Positions 19,235-29,200 of a stretch of DNA of 64,000 bases are shown piece after piece. The notes under the pieces are model-generated. The model was not told where the DNA came from. It searched no databases and saw nothing but the letters and a program-made list of their open reading frames with translations. The number at the start of each line of letters is the position of its first letter. Within the stretch, counting starts at the first letter, position 1. The position numbers were made by a program, and so were the translations under genes. Source of the stretch: an uncultured Prevotella sp. (lineage in GTDB: Bacteria > Bacteroidota > Bacteroidia > Bacteroidales > Bacteroidaceae); contig CAJOEC010000004.1 in NCBI GenBank assembly GCA_905233425.1, forward strand, positions 36,506 through 100,505, read 5' to 3'.

Positions 19235-19269
19235 TTCATAGTTTATAGTTTATGTTAAAGTTTATAATT
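19233..19269 (+). repeat. Heptamer-periodic leader of the third FAS1 gene
   Basis: AGTTCAT, AGTTTAT, AGTTTAT and then GTTAAAGTTTATAATT run from the upstream stop codon to the ATG at 19270. An ATG at 19252 lies inside this repeat and is not preferred as the start. Confidence 0.65.
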
Positions 19270-20931
19270 ATGATTACCAAAAGCCTGAAATACATCGCCT
19301 TTTGTTCGGTTTTCTGCGGCATTGCCGCAGTCACCACAAGCTGCTCCGACTGGGACGACCATTATGAGGCCAGTGAAGCCCAAGGCAGCAACCTTACTCT
19401 TTGGGAGCAATTGAAGCAGGAGCCACAGCTCTCTGACTTCTGCCAGGTGCTCGAACAGACGAAGGTGTTCCGTATGCACCGCAAGACCAGCGTCAGCTAT
19501 GCCGACCTTCTGGCCAGTGGCGGACAGTCGTTCACCGTCGTCGCTCCTGTCAACGGAACATTCAACCGTGACTCGTTGCTGAATCTCGTGCAGACAAACC
19601 AGGGCGACTCCGTGGTGGAGAAATTCTTCGTTCATAATCATCTCTCACGATTGTCTTGCTCGCTGACTGAAAAAGAGCAGCAGATGCTTCTGCTCAACCA
19701 GAAGCACGTAATGATGCAAGGCACTACCATTCAGGGAGTCTCCATCATCAAGCCTAACTGTCATGCAAAGAACGGAGTGCTGCACGTTGCCTCCACTTCG
19801 CTGCCCTACGACTACAATCTCTACGAGGCTCTTTGCGACATCCCCGAAATGTCGGGCATTGGCTCAATCCTCCGTCAGTATGAAGAGGATTATTTCGATG
19901 CTGACAACTCTGTTTCCAGCGGTATCGTCGAGGGTGTCCCCGTCTATGTCGACTCTGTGGTCATCGAGCGGAACAAGATGTTGGAGCGTATCGGACTACT
20001 TAATGTTGAAGACTCCACTTACTGGGTAGTGGCCCCCACGACAGAGGGATGGAACCGTGCCTGGGAGCAGACGGTAAACTACTTCAACTACGACAAGAAG
20101 GTCAACAAACGCGACAGTATCCAGCAGTACTGGACATGCCGTGCTCTGCTCGACGATGCCATCTTCAACATGACCGACCAAAAGTCGCCTGAGGACTCGT
20201 TGGTTTCTGTGCCCTATCTCAGTTGGCTTCGTTCATACAAGATAGGCAAGCCCACTTTCCACGTATTCTTCCACCCCTTCCAGCCGGGAGGCATACTTTA
20301 TGGAGCACAAACAGTGCGTTGCAGCAACGGTGTGCTTTATCAAGTCAACGAGTGGCCTTTCACTCCCGAGCAGACATTCTTCAAGGAATTGTGGACTGAA
20401 GCTGAGAACCTGACACTCATAACAGACATCAAGAAAAATGAAAAAGGAAACAATATGTGTAACACCATCTCACAGCGTGTGGTGGCCGATAGCATATCAG
20501 AAGATTCCTATCTACGCATCATCCCTCTCACTTCGACGACCAACTGGGAACTGTCCTTCCGCGTGAACAACACGCTGTCGGCCGAATACGATGTCTGCGC
20601 AATTATTCTGCCGAAGTCAGTCAAGGAAATAGACAATCCAAACCTCAGGCCGTGCAAGTTCAAGGCTACCATCAACTATGTCGACGAGGAGGGCGTTTCT
20701 CAGACGTTCAAATGCAACAACGACAAGACGTTCCAGAACGACCCGCTGAGAGTGGATACCGTAGTGCTGGCTGAGGCTTTCCGTTTTCCCTCTTGCAACT
20801 ATGACCAGGATGACATAAAGGTCTCTGTCCGTCTGATATGCAACATATTACCAAAAGAATCGTCGAAATATGCACGAGAGATGTATCTCGACTGCATCTA
20901 TCTGCGTCCAAGAAGAACCACTAACGAGTAA
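19270..20931 (+). CDS. FAS1-domain lipoprotein
   Basis: A 553-residue lipoprotein with MITKSLKYIAFCSVF and lipobox TTSC (Cys25). The start at 19270 is chosen over 19252 because it gives the MIT start shared with the operon's neighbours and an ideal lipoprotein signal. Two FAS1-like cores are visible: SFTVVAPVNGTFNRDSLL near 90 and STYWVVAPTTEGWNRAWEQ near 250. A C-terminal beta-rich region (about 390-550) contains ISEDSYLRIIPLTSTTNWEL and ends MYLDCIYLRPR, resembling a ligand-binding beta-sandwich. It would be a third surface-exposed partner of the two SusCD pairs. The ligand is unknown. Confidence 0.75.
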   Translation: MITKSLKYIAFCSVFCGIAAVTTSCSDWDDHYEASEAQGSNLTLWEQLKQEPQLSDFCQVLEQTKVFRMHRKTSVSYADLLASGGQSFTVVAPVNGTFNRDSLLNLVQTNQGDSVVEKFFVHNHLSRLSCSLTEKEQQMLLLNQKHVMMQGTTIQGVSIIKPNCHAKNGVLHVASTSLPYDYNLYEALCDIPEMSGIGSILRQYEEDYFDADNSVSSGIVEGVPVYVDSVVIERNKMLERIGLLNVEDSTYWVVAPTTEGWNRAWEQTVNYFNYDKKVNKRDSIQQYWTCRALLDDAIFNMTDQKSPEDSLVSVPYLSWLRSYKIGKPTFHVFFHPFQPGGILYGAQTVRCSNGVLYQVNEWPFTPEQTFFKELWTEAENLTLITDIKKNEKGNNMCNTISQRVVADSISEDSYLRIIPLTSTTNWELSFRVNNTLSAEYDVCAIILPKSVKEIDNPNLRPCKFKATINYVDEEGVSQTFKCNNDKTFQNDPLRVDTVVLAEAFRFPSCNYDQDDIKVSVRLICNILPKESSKYAREMYLDCIYLRPRRTTNE

Positions 20932-20951
20932 CCCTTCATAAACAGACTACT

Positions 20952-23900
20952 ATGATTACAAACATCTTCAACAGATATTTTCTTTCCTCCTGTCTCGTAA
21001 GCTGTGCTATTTGCACAGCCCACGCCCAGGACAACATGAAGACCGTTACCGGCCAGGTCACTGATGCTGCAACGGGTCAGCCGCTCGCTGGTGTCATCGT
21101 CTCCTCATACGCAGGACAACGCTTCACTTCAATGACCGATGACGAAGGACGCTATGAACTGCGCGTTCCGATAGAGACACGGTCAGTACTCATGCGCGTT
21201 GACGGATACAATTTGCAACAGCAGACCGTGACCAACGGAAAGGCCGATGCCCGACTGTATAGCAACCAGTTCACTGAGAACTATTCAAGGACTACCAACG
21301 GTTTTTCTATTGCGACTGCATCACGCTTCGACAATACCAGCGAACTCTCCATCGACCCACTGCTCTCACAGCAGCTCGGTGCCGACATGCGCTCCATCGG
21401 CCAGGGAGGCAATCCTGGGATGGGGGCAATGAGGCTCATAGAGGGTATCAACTCGATAAATGCCAATGCACAGCCTCTCGTGGTTATCGACGATGTCATC
21501 ATGGACATGCAATACAACCGCAAGATGCTCCACGACGGTTATTACAACAATATCCTGGCCAACCTGAACGTAAACGACATTGAGACTGTCGAGGTGCTCA
21601 AGAACGGAACCGCTCTCTATGGCGCAAAAGGAGCAAATGGAGTCCTCATTATCAAGACAAAGCGCAACAAGTCGATGGCTACGAAAATCGACGTGACCAT
21701 CAACGGACGCTACGAGCTGAGGCCCCGACTGCCGGAGATGCTTGGCCCTGAGGAATATCGGCTCTATGCCACCGAACTGCTCACCGCCAAGACCAATCCC
21801 AACATGTTGGGCAAGATGAAATTCCTCAACAGTGAGCCGAACTATTTCTATTACAATCAGTACCATAACAACACCGACTGGACTGACGAGGTCTATCACA
21901 ATGCTTTCTCCCAGAACTACGGCATCAATGTGCAAGGTGGTGACGACGCAGCAAGCTACAACCTCTCTGTCGGTTACGCCATGGGCAACAGCACACTCCG
22001 TGAGAACGACTACACACGTTTCAATATGAGACTCAACAGCGACATCGTCATCACCAACAAACTTGGTGTGCGTTTCGACGCTTCCTACAGCGATGTTGAC
22101 CGCTCGTTGCGCGACGACGGTGCTCCTGAAGACCCCCTCGGAACTGTCATCACGTCGCCGGGATTCATTGCTCTTACCAAAGCCCCATTCCTCTCACCCT
22201 ACGCTTACGACAAGCACGGCAAAATCAGCCAGTATCTGGCCGAGGCCGACGACTATCTTGAAGGCAAGTTCCAGGGACGCGGACGACTGGCAAACCCTGT
22301 CTCAATCCTGAAATACGGCGACGGAAAGAACCGTAACTCTTTCGGTAACCGTCTTATAATGTTCGCCATCACCCCGAAATTTGAATTCAACAGGCGCCTC
22401 TCCTTGCAAGAGCATTTCACTCTGGGACTTGTGAACACTAACGAGAACTATTATCTACCTATCCAGGGTGTGCCCGAATTTGTCATCAAAGGTCTTGACG
22501 AGGGTACAAAGCTCCAGAACATTGCCCAGAGCCAGGCAGCACGCCAAACTGCCATCCAGAGCGACACACGTGTGAACTGGGCAAATACTTACGGTGCTCA
22601 CGGCGTGGCAGTAAAGGGCGGAGTAAGGATTCTCAGCAGCGACTATAACCAAACATCACAGAGAGGCTATAACAGCGGTAACGACAAGACACCTAACATG
22701 ACTTCCGGACTTCAGTTCAAGAGTACCAGCGGTGCCGATGACAAGACTCGCGAGATTGCTTGGTACGCCTTGGCTGACTACAGCTATGCCGACCGCTTCT
22801 ATGTAAATGCCGGACTCTCGGCCCAGGCATCGTCACGCTTCGGCGACGACGTTTCAGGCCTGAAGCTCTTTGGTGAGGTCTGGGGACTCTTCCCAAGCAT
22901 CGAGGCATCGTGGGTTCTCAGCAACGAGTCGTGGCTACAGGCTGTGAACGGCGAGAAGCCCTGGCTCAACTACTTGAAGCTGAACTTAGGCTTCGATGTC
23001 ACTGGCAACGACGATGTCGACTATACCGCTTCACGCTCCTATTTCATCTCCAAGCGTTTGCTCAACCAGGATGCCACTGGAAAAATCATCGGCAACATAG
23101 GCAACACCGACCTACAGTGGGAGACGACACGCCGCATTACCGCAGGACTGACAGCCAATTTCCTGAATAACCGCATTCACCTTGGCTTCAATGCTTTCAA
23201 GAGCTGGACAAGCAACCTTGTCTCTCTCCACCAGTTGGCATACACCAGCGGACTGAAAGAGAACTGGAGCAACGAAGGCAAACTCGAGAATACAGGTTTC
23301 GACGTAAACCTCTCAGGAAAGGTGCTCGCACTGAAAGATTTCACATGGGAACTCGGAGCTTCTGCCGGACACTATAAGAATAAGGTGACTGCATTGCCCG
23401 ACAACGACCGTTCAATTGAGACCGACATCTATGGTGCCACAATTCTTACTGAGGTAGGGCAGCCCGTGGGTGTGTTCTACGGCTATAAGACCAACGGCGT
23501 ATATGCCACTTCAGCCGAGGCAGAGGCCGATTCTCACTACATACTGAAGCAGAACGGAGACCGCCAGTATTTCCAGGCCGGTGACATGCGTTTCCTCGAC
23601 CTGAACAAAAACAATGCAGCTGGAGGTACCGAGTCGGCAGACGGACTTATCGACGAACTCGACCGTACCATCATCGGCGACCCCAATCCTGACCTCTACG
23701 GAAACATCTACACCTCGTTGAGCTACAAGAACCTCCGCCTCGATGCCATCATGACTTATTCTTTGGGCAATGACATCTTCAACTACCAGCGCTCGCTTAT
23801 TGAGGGCGGAAGTTACTTCCTCAACCAAACCTCGGCAATGCAAAACCGCTGGACCACCGAGGGACAGATTACAGATATTCCGCGCGTAAGCTACACCGAT

Positions 23901-24179
23901 CCGCTGGGCAACTCCCGTTTCAGCGACCGATGGATTGAGGATGGCAGCTATATCCGCCTGTCAAACGTCACCCTGTCGTGGCATCTGCCCATACAGAGTT
24001 CCTACCTCCAGGGTATTACCGTATGGGGAGCTGCCCAGAACCTCTTCACCATTACGCGCTACTTGGGAAGCGACCCCGACTGTGTCATGACGGGCAGTGG
24101 AATCCTTTCACAGGGAATAGACCGCGGACTGCTCGGCATCGGACGTTCATTCTCTCTCGGAGTGAACATCAACCTATAA
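20952..24179 (+). CDS. SusC-family TonB-dependent outer-membrane transporter (second pair)
   Basis: A 1075-residue protein with a short signal peptide (MITNIFNRYFLSSCLVSC, cleaved near AHAQ). It has a carboxypeptidase-D-like domain (about 30-100, VTGQVTDAATGQPLAGVIV), a plug with MGAMRLIEGINSINANAQPL and VEVLKNGTALYGAKGANGVL, then the barrel ending SLGVNINL. The plug lacks the usual MRIRG wording seen in the first SusC, and the two proteins are clearly diverged, so this is not a recent duplication. It would import an oligosaccharide together with the SusD encoded 54 bp downstream. It starts 20 bp after the third FAS1 gene. Confidence 0.93.
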   Translation: MITNIFNRYFLSSCLVSCAICTAHAQDNMKTVTGQVTDAATGQPLAGVIVSSYAGQRFTSMTDDEGRYELRVPIETRSVLMRVDGYNLQQQTVTNGKADARLYSNQFTENYSRTTNGFSIATASRFDNTSELSIDPLLSQQLGADMRSIGQGGNPGMGAMRLIEGINSINANAQPLVVIDDVIMDMQYNRKMLHDGYYNNILANLNVNDIETVEVLKNGTALYGAKGANGVLIIKTKRNKSMATKIDVTINGRYELRPRLPEMLGPEEYRLYATELLTAKTNPNMLGKMKFLNSEPNYFYYNQYHNNTDWTDEVYHNAFSQNYGINVQGGDDAASYNLSVGYAMGNSTLRENDYTRFNMRLNSDIVITNKLGVRFDASYSDVDRSLRDDGAPEDPLGTVITSPGFIALTKAPFLSPYAYDKHGKISQYLAEADDYLEGKFQGRGRLANPVSILKYGDGKNRNSFGNRLIMFAITPKFEFNRRLSLQEHFTLGLVNTNENYYLPIQGVPEFVIKGLDEGTKLQNIAQSQAARQTAIQSDTRVNWANTYGAHGVAVKGGVRILSSDYNQTSQRGYNSGNDKTPNMTSGLQFKSTSGADDKTREIAWYALADYSYADRFYVNAGLSAQASSRFGDDVSGLKLFGEVWGLFPSIEASWVLSNESWLQAVNGEKPWLNYLKLNLGFDVTGNDDVDYTASRSYFISKRLLNQDATGKIIGNIGNTDLQWETTRRITAGLTANFLNNRIHLGFNAFKSWTSNLVSLHQLAYTSGLKENWSNEGKLENTGFDVNLSGKVLALKDFTWELGASAGHYKNKVTALPDNDRSIETDIYGATILTEVGQPVGVFYGYKTNGVYATSAEAEADSHYILKQNGDRQYFQAGDMRFLDLNKNNAAGGTESADGLIDELDRTIIGDPNPDLYGNIYTSLSYKNLRLDAIMTYSLGNDIFNYQRSLIEGGSYFLNQTSAMQNRWTTEGQITDIPRVSYTDPLGNSRFSDRWIEDGSYIRLSNVTLSWHLPIQSSYLQGITVWGAAQNLFTITRYLGSDPDCVMTGSGILSQGIDRGLLGIGRSFSLGVNINL

Positions 24180-24192
24180 TTAATAGTATAAT

Positions 24193-24220
24193 GTAGGGGC
24201 AGGTCCTGTGCCAGCCCGCA
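24193..24220. repeat. Short GC-rich imperfect palindrome between SusC2 and SusD2
   Basis: An imperfect hairpin GGGGCAGG...GTGCCAGCCC sits in the 54-bp gap, directly before the heptamer-like TTTATAGTT leader. It has the look of a small interspersed element but I see no second copy in the window. Confidence 0.35.
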
Positions 24221-24233
24221 AATATTTATAGTT

Positions 24234-25949
24234 ATGATAACCAAGATTAACAATTCTGTGAAATGGATGTTGTGCGCAGCACTATTCACCATTCACTATC
24301 CACTATTTATTAGTTGTAATGACATGCTCAACACTGAGTCGGAACTTGTGGAATTCCAGGAGGACAACACCCTCAACCATCCCACAGACTCTGTCTATTC
24401 TGTCATGGGAATCATCAACCGTATGCAACTCATCGCCGACCGCATAGTGCTTCTCGGCGAGTTGCGTGGTGATCTTGTACAGACCACCGATGCAGCATCG
24501 GCCGACCTCAAGCGCTTGGCATCATTTGATTTCTCACAGAAGAACTATTACAACCAGGTGGCCGACTACTATGCCGTCATCAACAACTGTAACTACTATC
24601 TGGCACATGTCGACACCATGCTGGAACGCCGCGGCCGTAAAATCTTCGAGAACGAGTATGCCGTCGTCAAGGGCTTCCGCGCATGGACATACCTCGAACT
24701 GGCCAAGATCTACGGACAGGTGCCTCTCGTGCTCCAGCCGGTGATGACCGAGCGCGAGGCCGCTCTTGCCGCAAACAGCAATCTCAGCGACATAAAGACC
24801 ATCTGTGAGTATTTCATACAGGATCTCACACCTTACGCATATACACAGCAGCCGCAGTTCGGCACCATCAACGGGTGGGATTCACAAAAGTTCTTCATAC
24901 CTATGCGTCCTTTGCTTGGCGACCTTTGTCTCTGGGCCGGACGTTACGAGGATGCTGCACGTTGGTACAACAGCTACCTTAACGACAGGGAAAAGCCCGT
25001 CTTCATGAACACCAGAAGCCGCGTGCAGTGGATGAGCGTTTCCAATTTCCAGCGTCCCAACGACAACTACAACGTCTCAACCACCTCTGAGGTTCTGAAC
25101 TTCATACCTATGGATGCACGCATTTTCGACGGTTACATCAGCGACCTGAAGAACGTGTTCACGTCTACCGCAGACAACGACTATTATTTCCAGGTCACAC
25201 CGTCACAGGCCATGCGCCAGCTGTCTGCCGACCAGATTTACTGCATGGAAGACAAGACGGAGACCTCTTCCGACACCATCTATGCACCGCGTGTTGGTCT
25301 CTCTGACCCCATCTACATAGGCGACCTGCGCCTGTCAAGCAATTTCTCCCTGACTTCGGCCGGTGCACAGGATCCCTATTCAGAGTATTCCAATATGAGG
25401 CAGAGGATAAACAAGATGTGGGATAATTTCGTACCCACCTACCGTATCAACATGATTCTCCTGCGCTATGCAGAAGCACTCAACCGTGCCCGTCTGCCGC
25501 AGTCGGCACTCTCCATACTTAAATATGGTCTCTGCAAAGAGAACAACGAAATACGCATCGACAGCATTGAGCGGACGAAGGCAGGCAATCTCATCGTCTT
25601 CGACGAGAACAGATTCACCCGCGATGAAGTTATCGGCATCCATTCACTGGGTTCCGGCGACTCTGACTGCAACATCTTCTACGACATGCCAAAGCCCGAC
25701 CATGCACTGGCTTCACGTGAAGACAGCATCGACTACCAGATTCCTCTCCTTGAGGATATGATCATCGACGAGATGGCACTTGAGGGGGCATTCGAGGGCT
25801 TCCGTTTCTACGACCTCATGCGCGTGGCTTTGCGTCGTGGCGACCCTGCATACCTTGCCGACCCCATCAGCCGCCGCAACGGTCAGCAGGACGAGAGTGT
25901 CAGACAGATGCTCATGGACCAGAAGAACTGGTACATGCCGTTACAATAA
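24234..25949 (+). CDS. SusD/RagB-family glycan-binding lipoprotein (second pair)
   Basis: A 571-residue lipoprotein starting MITKINNSVKWMLCAALF, lipobox FISC (Cys28). SusD features include VINNCNYYLAHVDTM, VKGFRAWTYLELAKIYGQVPL near 145, RYAEALNRARLPQSAL near 410 and a late MALEGAFEGFRFYDLMRVALRRGD block. It is the lid partner of the second SusC. It is the last gene of the operon; a 298-bp gap with a terminator-like hairpin follows before the HTCS gene. Confidence 0.94.
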   Translation: MITKINNSVKWMLCAALFTIHYPLFISCNDMLNTESELVEFQEDNTLNHPTDSVYSVMGIINRMQLIADRIVLLGELRGDLVQTTDAASADLKRLASFDFSQKNYYNQVADYYAVINNCNYYLAHVDTMLERRGRKIFENEYAVVKGFRAWTYLELAKIYGQVPLVLQPVMTEREAALAANSNLSDIKTICEYFIQDLTPYAYTQQPQFGTINGWDSQKFFIPMRPLLGDLCLWAGRYEDAARWYNSYLNDREKPVFMNTRSRVQWMSVSNFQRPNDNYNVSTTSEVLNFIPMDARIFDGYISDLKNVFTSTADNDYYFQVTPSQAMRQLSADQIYCMEDKTETSSDTIYAPRVGLSDPIYIGDLRLSSNFSLTSAGAQDPYSEYSNMRQRINKMWDNFVPTYRINMILLRYAEALNRARLPQSALSILKYGLCKENNEIRIDSIERTKAGNLIVFDENRFTRDEVIGIHSLGSGDSDCNIFYDMPKPDHALASREDSIDYQIPLLEDMIIDEMALEGAFEGFRFYDLMRVALRRGDPAYLADPISRRNGQQDESVRQMLMDQKNWYMPLQ

Positions 25950-26090
25950 TCTTCAGGTCGATTAGAGACCTCAACAAAAGCAGAAAGGTAATAGTATTTT
26001 TTTCATAAGTTAGTTATTAGTAAATATGGTTAGTAACTTGTTTTTAGTAGTATCATAGTTGGTAAGAATATGGTAAAACTAATGCACTGG

Positions 26091-26123
26091 CGGCCACCCG
26101 TATGAGAATATCGGTGGCCGTTT
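26091..26123 (+). terminator. Terminator-like hairpin after the SusCD/FAS1 operon
   Basis: CGGCCACC (26091-26098) pairs perfectly with GGTGGCCG (26113-26120) and is followed by TTT. The T-run is short, so termination may be incomplete. Between the operon stop and this hairpin (25950-26090) I see only AT-rich sequence. Confidence 0.6.
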
Positions 26124-26203
26124 GGTGTATTATGTAATGAGACATGAGACAAAAAGAAAATTTAAATATCTTTAATTTTAATACGCCTTTCCGTCTATTT
26201 TCG

Positions 26204-26211
26204 TATCTTTG
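26204..26211 (+). promoter_or_regulatory. -7 box of the HTCS gene promoter
   Basis: TATCTTTG matches the Bacteroidota -7 consensus and lies 36 bp before the ATG at 26248. This places the in-frame TTG at 26209 upstream of the expected start site, ruling it out as a start. I see no clear -33 element. Confidence 0.6.
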
Positions 26212-26247
26212 CAGCGCATTAGCGATACTACTACCATTTTACTAACT

Positions 26248-29200
26248 ATGAAAAGACGTTTTTTTCTTTTTGTTTCATGTTTCATCTCGTGTCTCTCCAC
26301 GACGGCACAGACGGGACAGTTCATTTCCGCCGACCGCTTCTCCAGTAGCCTTATCAACGACCTTTGCCAGGACAGGCAGGGAAGCATCTGGATTGCCACC
26401 GACTATGGTCTCAACCGCTACGACGGATACCGTTTCCAGACTTTTCTACATAGCGATGCCGACACCACCTCTGTTTCCGACAACATGGTCGTCTCCCTGC
26501 TTTGCGACAAGGACGGCCGCGTCTGGGCTGGCTGCAGCTATGGCTTAGACTGTTTCGACGCCCCCACAGAGTCATTCGTCCACTATGCCTTTCCCGAAGG
26601 CTACCGCCCGCGTGTATCGTCGCTGATACAGAGACACGACGGCACCATCGTCGTGGGAACGGCGGGCTATGGAGCCTACACCGTTGGCGACGGGCTTCTT
26701 CTTCAGCCATACGTTTCAGATGACGATGACAAGTATTTCAGCCGTATGTATGAAGACGCACAGGGGCGCTTCTGGCACAGCGGCTTCAACGAGACCATCT
26801 GCCTGCACCATGCCAACGGGCGCACAGAGCACCTACTCTCAACTGTGGGCAATCCACAGGCATTTGTCGAGCAGGAGGGCGAGGTGCTAATAGTCTGCCA
26901 GCATGGTATCATGGCCTATCGCAACGGACTGCTGCAAATGGCCGACATTGACATGAGTGTAGCCGAAGGGCGCGACGTGATCTACTGGAAGGCTGTTCCG
27001 GGAATATCTGGTAACATCTACATCGGTACTCGTGGCAAGGGGCTGTTCAGCATACCCACAGGACAGCAACGCAGGATTGAGAACATCACCTTGAACACCT
27101 TCGGACTCGACATACAGACTGCAAAAGTCAGCGCGGCGATGCTCGACGCGAGGGGAAACCTTTGGCTCGGATGCCACCGCAAGGGGTTAGTCATGGTGCC
27201 ATTGCACCCCGAACAGTTCCAGAACTGGAGTTTCGAGGCCCAGGGCATAAGGCTTGGAAGCACAATATCCTCGGTTTGCGAGGGCGACGGAGGCATGGTC
27301 TGGGCCACAGTGCAGGGCGTGGGCATCTACGGCTTCAACGAAAAGGGTAGGGTAGTGGCCCACCCGAAAGCCCCCAATGCCGTGGAGTTTATCTTCCGTG
27401 ACAAGAAAAAGAGATTTTGGGTCGGCACCGACGACGGACTATTCACCTACGAGCCGCAGACGGGCAGCTACCAGCAATGTGTGACCTTCGACTGCGACAG
27501 GTTCAACGACATGACGAGCGACGACGACGGGAACATCTACATCAGCACTTTCTCACGAGGGTTCTGCATCTTCACCCCCGGCAGCGGAGAGTTGCGCAAT
27601 TACTCAATGACAGACGACAACGACTCTGTGCGCGGACGGTTGTGCAACAACTGGATACTTGCCATGATGCCAAGCCGCAACGGACAGCTGTGGATGGCCA
27701 CGGCAAGCGGAGTGGCCTGCTACGACCCAAAGGCCGACACCTTCAAGCCATTCGGGTGGGAGCAGTTGCTGCCAGGTGTCATGTGCTATTCCCTGTGTGA
27801 GACCAGCAAGGGGCACATACTGATAGGAACAGGCAATGGGTTGTATGTCTATGAGCCGGGAAAGCAAGAGGCTACACTTTTTGAAGGAGCCGACGAACTG
27901 AAGGACAAGGTGGTGAACTACATTGTGGAAACAAACGACGGCGACCTCTGGTGCTCCACGTCGATGGGTATATGGCAGTACGACGCTTCCATCGGAAAGT
28001 TCATCGGCCATGTGGCCACAAACGGACTGACAAAAAAGGAATACGTACTGAATGTTGGAATGCACACCGACGACGACCGCGTGTTCTTTGGCAACAACGA
28101 CGGACTTACCGTTTTCTCACCCCACAAGCAGGACGATGACGAAGCCGAGGCCGACCCCTTGGTACTCACGGCATTCAGGGTGGGCGACCAGTTTGTCAAT
28201 GCTGCCACCGAGCTGAACGATGTATGCGTCACTGACGGGAAAGCCATTGCCCAGTGCGACCATTTCACTCTCAGCTATCTCGACCATACCGTTTCGATGG
28301 CATTCTCACAGTATGATTTCGAGAATGCCATGAACGTGAGCCTCGAGCACCGTGTGAACAACGAAGACTGGATACGCGGCCCTGAGGGCAGAAACGAAAT
28401 AGCGCTGGCACATCTGCAGCCCGGCACATATCGCATAGAAGTGCGCGCACTCCACCAAGGCCACTACTCGCCATCGAAAGTCATTATCATCAAAGTTAGG
28501 GCGCCGTGGTACAAGTCGTCAACGGCCTATTTCATCTACATCGTCATTCTGCTTGCCCTGTTTGCCCTCGCCGCGCTGATGTGGCGACGCCGAGCCAACC
28601 GCCAGCTCGACGAGGAGAAGATGAAATTCCTCATCAACGCCACACACGACATACGCTCTCCGCTGACAATAATACTCTCCGCGCTGAAGAAGATCAAGAA
28701 CACCAACGTCGACGACCTTCATGCCGTTGCCGACCTGCAATCGTTCTGCTCATCGGTGCTCCATCCCTCGATGGATGCCATAGAACGAAACTCACAGCGC
28801 ATACTCAATCTCGTGAACCAGATACTCGACGTGCGAAAAATCGACAAGCAGCAGATGCACCTCCACTGCCGCAAGACCGACATGGTGCAGTTCGTTTCCA
28901 GCGTGTGCAAGATGTTCGAGTTCAATGCACAGGAGCGCAACATAAAACTGAAGTTCGACCACGAGGGCTTCGACAGGGCCGAAGTCTGGATAGACCGCTC
29001 ACAGTTCGACAAGGTCATCACCAACCTCCTCTCAAACGCCTTCAAATACACACACGACGGAGGGGAAATCGTTATCAGCCTTGAAGCCGACGGACTCAAT
29101 CAGACAAACGGTGCCACTGGGGACGACAAACAACAAGACAACCGCAAACTCACACTGCGCGTGCAGGACAGCGGTGTCGGCATATCGCCCGACTCCCTGC

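Noticed and set aside
26209..26247. An earlier TTG start for the HTCS protein
   Set aside because: It overlaps the TATCTTTG promoter box and would lie upstream of the expected transcript start; the ATG at 26248 begins a perfect signal peptide.
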